DNA of 64,000 bases, taken from assembly GCF_024807945.1 (NCBI RefSeq), contig NZ_JANUFD010000005.1:310001-374000 (forward strand). The letters run 5' to 3'. The stretch's first letter is position 1; each line of letters begins with the position of its first letter. The DNA is from Pseudomonas sp. JUb42. Lineage in GTDB: Bacteria > Pseudomonadota > Gammaproteobacteria > Pseudomonadales > Pseudomonadaceae. The notes beneath the pieces are model-generated. The model was not told the origin of the DNA. It did not search any database and saw nothing but the letters and a program-made list of their open reading frames with translations. The translations under genes and the position numbers were made by a program. This document shows, piece by piece, positions 54,901 through 61,898 of this stretch.

Positions 54901-55748
54901 CGGCGGAACGGCCGCAGATGCGGCGCCTCGGGGCTGGACTGGGCGAAACCAGTGGTATTGAGGATCAATTCGGCGTCGACCTGATCCAGCAAATCCTCCA
55001 CCACGCTCAGGCAGCCCGGTTCCTTGAGACTGGCAACGGCCATGGGCAGCGGATTGAGGCCCTGGGCCTGCAAGCGCTGGCAGAACACGTCGATAAACGC
55101 CGTATTGGCCGCCTGCAGGTGGGAGCGATAGAACAACAGGCCCACCACCGGCTGATCGGCCTGCCAGTCACCCTGCCAGTCCGCCAGCTCGGCACTGCCC
55201 AGGCGCGGATGGTAGATCGCCGTGCGCGGCAGGCTGACCGGCTCGGACCAGGGATAATCCCGGCCGAGCCAGCGACTGGCCATGAATTGATACAGCTGCA
55301 GGGCATTGTGTCGACCGCCCTGGCGCAGGAAGTGCCAGAGGCGTTCGGCATCGGCGGCAGGCACGGTGCTCAGGTCGCTGAGTTCCGGGTCCGGACGGTC
55401 GTCGCCGGGGACCATGATCACCTGCACACCGCGCCCGGCCAGCTCCACCAGACGTTCGACGCCGTAACGCCAGTAGCCGACGCCGCCGTGCAGGGAAATC
55501 AGGATGACCTTGGCGTGGCGCAGCACCTCGTCGACATACAGGTCGACGGACGCGTGATTCTGCACCTGCATCGGGTTGGCCAGGCGCAGGCTCGGGTAAT
55601 CGTCGGGCAACTGCTGCGCGGTTTCCGCCAGCAACGCCAGATGGGAGTCGCCGCTGCAGAGAATCACCAACTCGGCCGGGGTCTGGCCCAGGTCGGCAAT
55701 GCTGTCATCGGGGACAAAGCCGCCGGGCTGGGTTCTCAGCAGGTGCAT
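51981..55748 (-). CDS. cobN: Cobaltochelatase subunit CobN
   Basis: 1255 residues, the full length of CobN. Recognisable segments are LLYQFMASRWLGRDYPW-like text near residue 190, HVGKHGNLEWLPGKGVGLS, IYPFIVNDPGEGAQAKRRTQ and GGDDIAQAMALMGVRPVW. CobN is the large subunit that binds hydrogenobyrinic acid a,c-diamide and inserts Co2+ in the aerobic B12 pathway. It starts 3 bp after cobW, under the same riboswitch, and is followed directly by the ATPase gene. Confidence 0.96.
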   Translation of the reverse strand: MHLLRTQPGGFVPDDSIADLGQTPAELVILCSGDSHLALLAETAQQLPDDYPSLRLANPMQVQNHASVDLYVDEVLRHAKVILISLHGGVGYWRYGVERLVELAGRGVQVIMVPGDDRPDPELSDLSTVPAADAERLWHFLRQGGRHNALQLYQFMASRWLGRDYPWSEPVSLPRTAIYHPRLGSAELADWQGDWQADQPVVGLLFYRSHLQAANTAFIDVFCQRLQAQGLNPLPMAVASLKEPGCLSVVEDLLDQVDAELILNTTGFAQSSPEAPHLRPFRRNIPVIQAICAQDNETAWAASEQGLGSRDLAMHIALPELDGRIISRPISFKDLAWRSERSQSDVVCYRAQPERMDFVAELARRWILLGRLNNADKRVALILANYPTRDGRIGNGVGLDTPAAALNILRALQVEGYPLATELPGSGTELIQQLLGGVSNDLDNLDQRPCHQSMALDEYLTQFNALPEANRLSVNERWGSPEADPMFRGGRMMIAGLRFGLTFVGIQPARGYQVDASAVYHDPDLVPPHGYLAFYFWLRKAYSAHALIHVGKHGNLEWLPGKGVGLSEQCWPDAVLGAMPNIYPFIVNDPGEGAQAKRRTQAVIIDHLMPPLTRAETYGPLRDLELLADEYYDAQLLDPRRAQELQRDILKLVRDSHLDRELALDDNLDDQADAAIWLPRLDTYLCDLKESQIRDGLHVFGESPEGRLRIDTLLALLRIPRGDGRGAQSSLLRALARAFELGFDPLDCELAEPWTGPRPQALLSVTDQVWRSAGDTRERLELFASALIERVLLQHDLNDLPAHEDLRLILQSLREQVAPRLDACGPAEMQGLLDALSGRFVPAGPSGAPSRGRLDVLPTGRNFFSVDVRNLPTTTAWRIGFQSANLLLERHLQDHGDYLRQLGLSVWGTATMRTGGDDIAQAMALMGVRPVWATGSQRVDDFEILPLSLLDRPRVDVTLRVSGFFRDAFANLIRLFDAAVQAVAALDEPDDMNPLAARVREERRNLQAEGLSADDAARQAGWRIFGAKPGAYGAGVQNAIDGRLWQSREDLAEVYLNWGAYAYGAADDGTPAREGFARRLSQVQAVLQNQDNREHDLLDSNDYYQFQGGMLAAVESLSGHKVASYHGDNSQPDLPKVRTLKEELNRVIRSRAANPKWIEGVKRHGYKGAFEMAATVDFLFAFDATTELIDDHQYALLADAYLLDDSTREFIRQHNPDALRDMTERMLEAQQRGLWQEPGDYRETLENLLLDIEEN

Positions 55749-55751
55749 GGA

Positions 55752-56816
55752 TCAGCCTGCGATGGCAGCGCGCAAGGCGGCTTCGAGGACCACGGCATCC
55801 AGTTCCTGGCCGATCAGCACCAAATTGGTCGCGCGCTCTTCGTCAGCAGCCCAGGCACGGTCGAAATGCTTGTCGAAACGGCTACCAACGCCCTGGATCA
55901 GCAGGCGCATCGGCTTGCCGGGAATGGCGGCGAAGCCCTTGACCCGCAGAATGCCGTGCTGCACCACCAGTTGGTTCAGGGCCGCAAGCAGTTGCGCTTC
56001 GTTGGCCTCGGGCAGCTTGATCGAGATCGAATCGAAGGCGTCATGGTCGTGATCGTCATGATCGTCGCCTTCGTGATGATCGTGGTGAGTCTTGCGCCCG
56101 TCGATATGCACTTCGGATTCGGCTTCCAGGCCCAGCAAAACGTTGAGCGGCAGGCGCCCGCTGCTGGCTTCGATAACCTTGACTGCTGGCGGTAGCTCTT
56201 GCGAGACCTCGGCACGCACCGCAGCCAGGCCTTCGGCGTCGATCATGTCGGCCTTGTTGAGGATCACCAGGTCGGCGCTGGCCAGTTGGTCGGCGAACAG
56301 CTCGTGCAGCGGCGACTCGTGATCCAGGTTCGGATCAAGCTTGCGCTGGGCATCGACCTGATCCGGGAAGGCGGCAAAGGTGCCGGCCAGCACAGCCGGG
56401 CTGTCGACCACGGTGATCACCGCGTCGACGGTGCAGGCATTGCGAATTTCCGGCCACTGGAAGGCTTGCACCAGAGGCTTGGGCAGGGCCAGGCCCGAGG
56501 TTTCGATGAGGATATGGTCCAGGTCGCCGCGACGGGCAACCAGCTCGCGCATCACCGGGAAGAACTCTTCCTGCACGGTGCAGCACAGGCAGCCGTTGGC
56601 CAGCTCGTAGACGCGACCATTGGCTTCTTCTTCGGTGCAACCGATGCTGCACTGCTTGAGGATTTCGCCGTCGATGCCCAGTTCGCCGAACTCGTTGACG
56701 ATCACAGCAATGCGACGTCCTTCGGCGTTATCGAGCATGTGCCGCAACAGGGTGGTCTTGCCCGAGCCAAGGAAGCCGGTGACGATGGTGACGGGGAGTT
56801 TGGCCAGTGTTTTCAT
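55752..56816 (-). CDS. cobW: CobW GTPase (COG0523 metallochaperone)
   Basis: 354 residues. P-loop GFLGSGKTT (14-22); the metal-binding CxCC motif is in NGCLCCTVQEE. VNEFGELGIDGEI and LNKADMID are the switch and base motifs. A His/Asp-rich insert (THHDHHEGDDHDDHDHDAF) before the CobW C-terminal domain suits metal handling. It is the first gene behind a cobalamin riboswitch and is followed by cobN, so it probably delivers cobalt to the chelatase. Confidence 0.95.
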   Translation of the reverse strand: MKTLAKLPVTIVTGFLGSGKTTLLRHMLDNAEGRRIAVIVNEFGELGIDGEILKQCSIGCTEEEANGRVYELANGCLCCTVQEEFFPVMRELVARRGDLDHILIETSGLALPKPLVQAFQWPEIRNACTVDAVITVVDSPAVLAGTFAAFPDQVDAQRKLDPNLDHESPLHELFADQLASADLVILNKADMIDAEGLAAVRAEVSQELPPAVKVIEASSGRLPLNVLLGLEAESEVHIDGRKTHHDHHEGDDHDDHDHDAFDSISIKLPEANEAQLLAALNQLVVQHGILRVKGFAAIPGKPMRLLIQGVGSRFDKHFDRAWAADEERATNLVLIGQELDAVVLEAALRAAIAG

Positions 56817-56925
56817 CGGATGCCCTTTGGCAAAGCGGCGGGCAAGCAGGACGAGAACCGACGGCCTGCGCGCGTGGTTCGATTCGCCACCGGATCACCC
56901 CGCCCGGTTGTAGTGAGAATTTCGC

Positions 56926-57125
56926 GAGGCAGGTCTCCTGGCTTACGGCGGCGCGTCGCTTGCTTTGCGACGGGCATTCAGCGCGCCTTCCCGCTTGCGC
57001 AGTGGCTATGCGATGAATATGACCGTTTACAGTTGCGGGGGCAGCCGCGGAGTAGCACCGCGTTCCCTTCTTAGCCCTGACCGCCGTTTGCAGGCCATGT
57101 CAGGGAACCTCGAACCGGCAAGGCT
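56926..57125 (-). ncRNA. Cobalamin riboswitch upstream of cobW
   Basis: On the minus strand the conserved pieces appear in order: GAAGGGAACGCGGTG, GCCCCCGCAACTG, the B12-box GCCACTG (57006-57000), GGGAAGG, and GCCAGGAGACCTGCC (ending near 56928). This is the classic AdoCbl riboswitch pattern. It is positioned to shut off cobW-cobN-ATPase-VWA when B12 is plentiful. The divergent cobE-cobM is not in its path. Confidence 0.95.
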
Positions 57126-57234
57126 ACGCAGTGGTCGGCGGCAGGTCAATGTCTGGCGCCTGCCACCTCGAAATTGACGATACAAGGCGCAGCATGGTCT
57201 CCTCCCGGCCTGCCTGACGATCGAGGACGCTACC

Positions 57235-57660
57235 GTGAATCCACCCGCACACACCCTGGTGATTGGCCTCGGCTGCAAAAGCGGCTGCTCCACCGACACC
57301 CTGCTGGAACTGATCGAACAACAGCTCAAGGCCTACGGCACGGACCTCTCGGCCATCGACGCCCTGACCTCCATCGAACACAAACGCGCCGAGCCCGGCC
57401 TGCTGGAACTGGCCGAGCGCCTGGAAAAACCCCTGGTCTTGTTCAATGTCCTGCACCTGTCGGCGTTCGAGCGCCAGCTCAGCCATCGCTCCCAGGCGTC
57501 CTTCGACAGCACCGGCTGCTGGGGCGTGGCCGAAAGCGCGGCCCTGGCGCTGGCGGTACAGCTGGGCGGCGGCAATACCGGGCTGCTGATCAAGCGCCAG
57601 AACAACGCCGAAGCCACCTTTGCCCTGGCCGGCAGCACTGCTCATCCGGAGAATCCATGA
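57235..57660 (+). CDS. cobE: Cobalamin biosynthesis protein CobE (CbiG C-terminal-like)
   Basis: 141 residues from a GTG at 57235 with GAGGAC upstream. VIGLGCKSGCSTDTLLELIE and GCWGVAESAALALA are typical of the CobE/GbiG-C fold. It takes part in the aerobic B12 pathway around the precorrin-4/5 steps, with an uncertain biochemical role. Its stop overlaps cobM as ATGA. It is divergent from the riboswitch-controlled cobW operon. Confidence 0.88.
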   Translation: MNPPAHTLVIGLGCKSGCSTDTLLELIEQQLKAYGTDLSAIDALTSIEHKRAEPGLLELAERLEKPLVLFNVLHLSAFERQLSHRSQASFDSTGCWGVAESAALALAVQLGGGNTGLLIKRQNNAEATFALAGSTAHPENP

Positions 57661-58403
57661 CCGTCTTTTTCATCGGCGCAGGCCCCGGCGATCCGGAACT
57701 GATCACGGTCAAGGGCCAGCGTCTGATCCGCAGTTGCCCGGTGATTATTTACGCCGGATCACTGGTCCCGACAGCCGTGCTCGAGGGGCATCAGGCCACT
57801 CAAGTGGTCAATAGCGCCGAATTGCATCTGGAACAGATCATCGAGGTGATGAAATCCGCTCATGCACAGGGCCGGGATGTCGCTCGCGTGCACTCCGGCG
57901 ACCCTAGCCTGTATGGCGCCATTGGCGAGCAGATTCGCTATCTGCGCGAACTGGAAATTCCGTTCGAGATCATCCCCGGCGTCACCGCCACGGCAGCCTG
58001 CGCGGCGCTGCTGGGCAGCGAACTGACCCTGCCGGATATCTCGCAAAGCGTGATTCTGACCCGCTACGCCGACAAGACCGCGATGCCTGCAGGCGAAGAA
58101 CTGAGCAGCCTGGCGCAACACAAGGCAACCATGGCGATTCACCTGGGGGTACAGCATCTGGGCAAGATAGTCACTGAACTGACGCCGCACTACGGCAGCG
58201 ACTGCCCAATCGCCGTGGTCCATCGTGCCAGCTGGCCGGATCAGGACTGGGTCAGCGGCACCCTGGCGGATATCCAGGACAAGGTTCAGGCCAAGGGCTT
58301 TCGTCGCACGGCGCTGATCATTGTCGGCCGGGTGCTGGCCAATGACAGTTTCAGTGAGTCATCGCTGTATCGGGCGGGGCATGCTCATCTCTATAGGCCA
58401 TAA
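57657..58403 (+). CDS. cobM: Precorrin-4 C11-methyltransferase
   Basis: 248 residues from MTVFFIGAGPGDPELITVKG, the tetrapyrrole-methylase N-terminal motif. RVHSGDPSLYGAIGEQ and EIIPGVTATAACAALLG follow, binding S-adenosylmethionine. It methylates precorrin-4 at C11 to give precorrin-5 in the aerobic pathway. Translationally coupled to cobE. Confidence 0.95.
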   Translation: MTVFFIGAGPGDPELITVKGQRLIRSCPVIIYAGSLVPTAVLEGHQATQVVNSAELHLEQIIEVMKSAHAQGRDVARVHSGDPSLYGAIGEQIRYLRELEIPFEIIPGVTATAACAALLGSELTLPDISQSVILTRYADKTAMPAGEELSSLAQHKATMAIHLGVQHLGKIVTELTPHYGSDCPIAVVHRASWPDQDWVSGTLADIQDKVQAKGFRRTALIIVGRVLANDSFSESSLYRAGHAHLYRP

Positions 58404-58414
58404 AATACAATCCC

Positions 58415-58505
58415 GTTGGAGCGAGGCTTGCCCGCGAAGATGATCTGCTGACCCAAGAGATGCTTTGATTGTACCGGCCGCTTCGCGGGCAAGCCTCGCT
58501 CCCAC
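58415..58505. repeat. REP-like inverted pair (GCTTGCCCGCGAA type)
   Basis: GTTGGAGCGAGGCTTGCCCG faces TTCGCGGGCAAGCCTCGCTC directly after cobM. Confidence 0.85.
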
Positions 58506-58530
58506 CGAAGACTCATGTAAGCCCGAAAAC

Positions 58531-58569
58531 AAAACACCCCGCCAGAGACAGACTCTGGCGGGGTGTTTT
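58531..58569. terminator. Strong bidirectional terminator between cobM and nfuA
   Basis: A 17-bp perfect stem, AAAACACCCCGCCAGAG paired with CTCTGGCGGGGTGTTTT, with a five-base loop and A/T runs on both ends. It serves the converging cobM and nfuA. Confidence 0.9.
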
Positions 58570-58586
58570 GGCGCAACGAGAAAGCC

Positions 58587-58610
58587 GTAGGAGCGGCTTC
58601 AGCCGCGAGC
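58587..58610. repeat. Single REP-like unit
   Basis: GTAGGAGCGGCTTCAGCCGC, one copy, touching the nfuA stop codon. Confidence 0.7.
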
Positions 58611-59204
58611 TTAGTAGTAAGCGTTTTCTTTCTGCGTATGGTCGGTCACGTCGCGCACGCCGGTCAGTTCCGGGATACGTTCGAGCAGGGTGCGCTCGAT
58701 GCCTTCACGCAGGGTCACGTCAGCCTGACCGCAGCCCTGGCAGCCACCGCCGAATTGCAGAACGGCAACGTTGGCCTCGCCCTCTTCAACCACGTCGATC
58801 AACGTGACCTGACCGCCATGACTGGCCAGGCCCGGATTGATCTCGGTTTGCAGGTAGTAGTTGATACGCTCGTTGATCGGGCTGTCGGCGTTGACCATCG
58901 GTACTTTGGCGTTCGGTGCCTTGATGGTCAGCTGGCCGCCCATGCGGTCGGTGGCATAGTCGACGACGGCGTCATCGAGGAAAGCCTCGCTGAAACCATC
59001 GATCCAGGCAGTAAAGCTTTTCAGGCCGATGGCCTTGTCGTCAGACTTTTCTTCGCCGGGCTTGCAGTAGGCAATGCAGGTTTCAGCGTACTGGGTGCCA
59101 GGCTGGGTGATGAATACGCGGATGCCGATACCGGGGGTATTCTGCTTTTGCAGCAGATCAGCCAGGTAGTCGTGGGCAGCGTCGGTGATAGTAATAGCGG
59201 TCAT
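58611..59204 (-). CDS. nfuA: Fe/S biogenesis protein NfuA
   Basis: 197 residues from [26 protein letters not shown] precedes the ATG, and the longer frame upstream lacks homology. The N-terminal A-type-like domain ([20 protein letters not shown]) is degenerate. The C-terminal Nfu domain has the cluster ligands Cys155 and Cys158 ([11 protein letters not shown]). NfuA carries [4Fe-4S] clusters to client proteins, especially under stress or iron limitation. Confidence 0.96.
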   Translation of the reverse strand: MTAITITDAAHDYLADLLQKQNTPGIGIRVFITQPGTQYAETCIAYCKPGEEKSDDKAIGLKSFTAWIDGFSEAFLDDAVVDYATDRMGGQLTIKAPNAKVPMVNADSPINERINYYLQTEINPGLASHGGQVTLIDVVEEGEANVAVLQFGGGCQGCGQADVTLREGIERTLLERIPELTGVRDVTDHTQKENAYY

Positions 59205-59346
59205 AAAAATTCCTCGCAGACTTGGCGCCAGTCTACGCCAAACGTCTGCGCCACACAAAGTCCTAGTATTTTTGTCGGGAATGATTCTCAGCCTTCCTGC
59301 CACACAGGCTGAGCACCCACCTATTCTTTGATTTGGAATGAAATCC

Positions 59347-59438
59347 TGTGGGAGCCGGCTTGCTGGCGATGGCGATGGATCAGTCACCGAAGTCATTGCG
59401 AGCGCTTGGCACTCGATCGCCACCAAGGCGGCTCCCAC
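59347..59438. repeat. REP-like inverted pair (divergent type)
   Basis: GTGGGAGCCGGCTTGCTGGC faces GCCACCAAGGCGGCTCCCAC between nfuA and cti. This form appears once in the window. Confidence 0.7.
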
Positions 59439-59458
59439 GCCCGGCAAACCGACTCACT

Positions 59459-61747
59459 CTACAGATTTTCATACCTGTTCATATCCAGAACCCCCGCCTC
59501 CCGTGGCTCGGTCTCGCGGATATAGCGGTCCAGATCATGGAAGTAGTTCCAGAACAGCGGATGGCTGCGGCGTATACCCCAGTGCTCGACGATCCTGTCG
59601 AACTCCGGCTGATGCCGCACCTTCTGCATGGCCTCGACAAACGCCGGAACGTCGCCAGCCGGAACATTGAACAGGAAATTCGGGTAGCTGCTGATCACCC
59701 CCGGATAGATAGTCAAGGTGTCCAGGCCCGGCTGATAGCGTGAAGACTCACCCAAGAGAAACGCCACGTTAATGTGGGCCCGATTGCGCAGCATGCTGTA
59801 CATCACCCGCTTGCCGCGGCTGTCTTCGATGCGCAGCATAGTTGCTTCCGGCAGGTAATCGATCACCTTCAAGCCAGCGGCGGGACGCGAAGCCAGGCGA
59901 CTGAGCACCTGTTCCACCTGCTGGAAGCTGGCACTGATGCCGGGCCGCGAGCAGTCGCCAGTGCAGCGGTTGATCGGGTCGGGCGCGGCATCCAGGGTTC
60001 CGGCGCGCTGTACCAACTTAAGGGCAAAATCGCGCTTGGGGTCCTTGGGATCGAGCTGCATGCCGCTGGGCTTGTCGTCGTCGATCTTCTGGTAATCCAG
60101 CCACATCTTGAATTTGCCGCCTTCCTGATACCAGTCGGCGAGAATTTCGTCGCGCTTGTCGGCAGGCATCAGGCGCAGGAAATTGACCTCGGCACCGTTG
60201 CGGATCAGGTCGAAATACAGGCGAGTCTGCGCTTGATGGGAGACGTTGCCGTACACATCAAAATTCACCGCCAACTGGTAATAGGTGCGCTCCAGCAGCG
60301 GATAGTCGAACAACCATAGCGACTGCGGTACATCGCCGATCAGGCCCTTGTTCACCGAGGCGCTGTCGAAATGGCGGAAGACCGTCAGCAGCGCGTTGTC
60401 ATTGCCCGCCCACAGGGTCGACCAACTCGGCGGCGGCATCTGCGCGTAGGCGTCGCGGCGCAGGTCTTCGTACTCATTGCGCTTGTCCCGATAGTCGCGC
60501 CACAAACCCAGTACGCTGCCAACGTCATCGTTCTGCCCCGGCATGGCCAGCAGTGGCGTGGCCTTGCTGCGGTAGGCGGCATCGAATACGTAGCGGTCAT
60601 GGGCCGGCTCCTGGAACAGAACCCAGAACTGGTCACGGATCACATCCGTGGCAATCTGCCCACGACACACCGGACCACGAATAAAGGTGCGCACGAAGTA
60701 CTCGGCGTTATCCAGCATGAATTGATAGCGAGCCACCGCCGGGATCGCTTCGAAGGTATCGAAAGGATTGGCCCGGCGCTCCGGCCCGTAGCCAGGCAAG
60801 GACGTCGCCCGCCAAGTGCCGCTGTAGAACAGCTGCTTGACCCGGTCGAGCTTCTGCGCGTTGAGCGGATAGGTGATGTGGGTCTTGTGCACGATCACGC
60901 CCTGCACCGGCATCAGGCGGTAATAGACCTGGGTGCCGGGGTCGTCGTTGGGACGGCGGGTGGCGATCAGGTCGATGGCCTGGCCGCTGGGCGTACGCGA
61001 GCGCACCCACTGGAAGAAATGCTCCTGATCGCCATTGGTGAAATAGATATGGGCCAGGAATAAATGCTCGTAAAGCCAGCGCCCGACCAGGGCCTCACTG
61101 GAGCCGGGGCGGTTGAGCAAGGCTTCCCAATCGGCAATCTGCGCCGCTTCCATGGCATTGGCCTGGATCGCCTGCTGATCCACCGGCGCGCCGGCCGCCA
61201 GCCAGCGCTGCACGGTCTGGTACTGGGCATCGGTCAGGCCGGTAACGGCCATGGGCATGCCTTCTTTGGGATGCGCCGCCGCATAGGTATTGAATTCATT
61301 GGGTGCCGGGCAGCTGTTATCGCGATTCAGGCCCAGGGCAATTTCTTCCGGCAGCTTGGCATTGGCCTGTAATGGCGTGCTGTGACCCAGTTCGAGCATG
61401 CGCGACATCAACGCCGCCTGGCTGCCCTGGGCATCGAGGACCGAGTAGAAACCCTTGTGGCGCCAGGCTTCGGGGCCACTGGCATCGTAGAAAATCCGCG
61501 TCGGTGCTACGGCGGTAGAACGATCGCCCTGATACACCGGCACTTTGGAAGCACCGCGCAACGCACCTTCGCCGCTGCCCAGATTGAGCTGACAGGCGGC
61601 GTCGTTGCAGGCATGGCAGGCCACGCACTTCTCGGTAAGAATCGGCTGGATATCGCGGGTATAGGAAATTTGCGGCAGCAGGTCCTCGGCACAGGCAGCT
61701 GCACTGATCAGCATTAATACAATGCTGACCATCGAACGTAACGGCAT
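59459..61747 (-). CDS. cti: Periplasmic fatty acid cis/trans isomerase
   Basis: 762 residues from MPLRSMVSIVLMLISAAACA, a signal peptide probably cleaved after residue 20; an upstream in-frame start is unlikely. The cytochrome-c-type haem site CVACH is at 41-45. Cti converts cis-unsaturated membrane fatty acids to trans without changing bond position, stiffening the membrane on solvent or heat shock. It is known mainly from Pseudomonas and Vibrio. It is monocistronic and divergent from metH. Confidence 0.95.
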   Translation of the reverse strand: MPLRSMVSIVLMLISAAACAEDLLPQISYTRDIQPILTEKCVACHACNDAACQLNLGSGEGALRGASKVPVYQGDRSTAVAPTRIFYDASGPEAWRHKGFYSVLDAQGSQAALMSRMLELGHSTPLQANAKLPEEIALGLNRDNSCPAPNEFNTYAAAHPKEGMPMAVTGLTDAQYQTVQRWLAAGAPVDQQAIQANAMEAAQIADWEALLNRPGSSEALVGRWLYEHLFLAHIYFTNGDQEHFFQWVRSRTPSGQAIDLIATRRPNDDPGTQVYYRLMPVQGVIVHKTHITYPLNAQKLDRVKQLFYSGTWRATSLPGYGPERRANPFDTFEAIPAVARYQFMLDNAEYFVRTFIRGPVCRGQIATDVIRDQFWVLFQEPAHDRYVFDAAYRSKATPLLAMPGQNDDVGSVLGLWRDYRDKRNEYEDLRRDAYAQMPPPSWSTLWAGNDNALLTVFRHFDSASVNKGLIGDVPQSLWLFDYPLLERTYYQLAVNFDVYGNVSHQAQTRLYFDLIRNGAEVNFLRLMPADKRDEILADWYQEGGKFKMWLDYQKIDDDKPSGMQLDPKDPKRDFALKLVQRAGTLDAAPDPINRCTGDCSRPGISASFQQVEQVLSRLASRPAAGLKVIDYLPEATMLRIEDSRGKRVMYSMLRNRAHINVAFLLGESSRYQPGLDTLTIYPGVISSYPNFLFNVPAGDVPAFVEAMQKVRHQPEFDRIVEHWGIRRSHPLFWNYFHDLDRYIRETEPREAGVLDMNRYENL

Positions 61748-61898
61748 AACCTGCGTCCCAGGATCAAAAATCGCAATTCTACAGAGAGCCACAAAGGCTC
61801 AACATGAATGATATTCATGCAAAACCCTTAACAACGCTAAATCCGTTCGGGTTTGCTATCATTTCGACCTTTCTGTATCGACCCGTCCAGGTAGCCCT

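Noticed and set aside
61793..61898. Possible S-adenosylhomocysteine or B12 riboswitch before metH
   Set aside because: The 106-bp gap shows no conserved pieces of either riboswitch and is shared with the divergent cti promoter.
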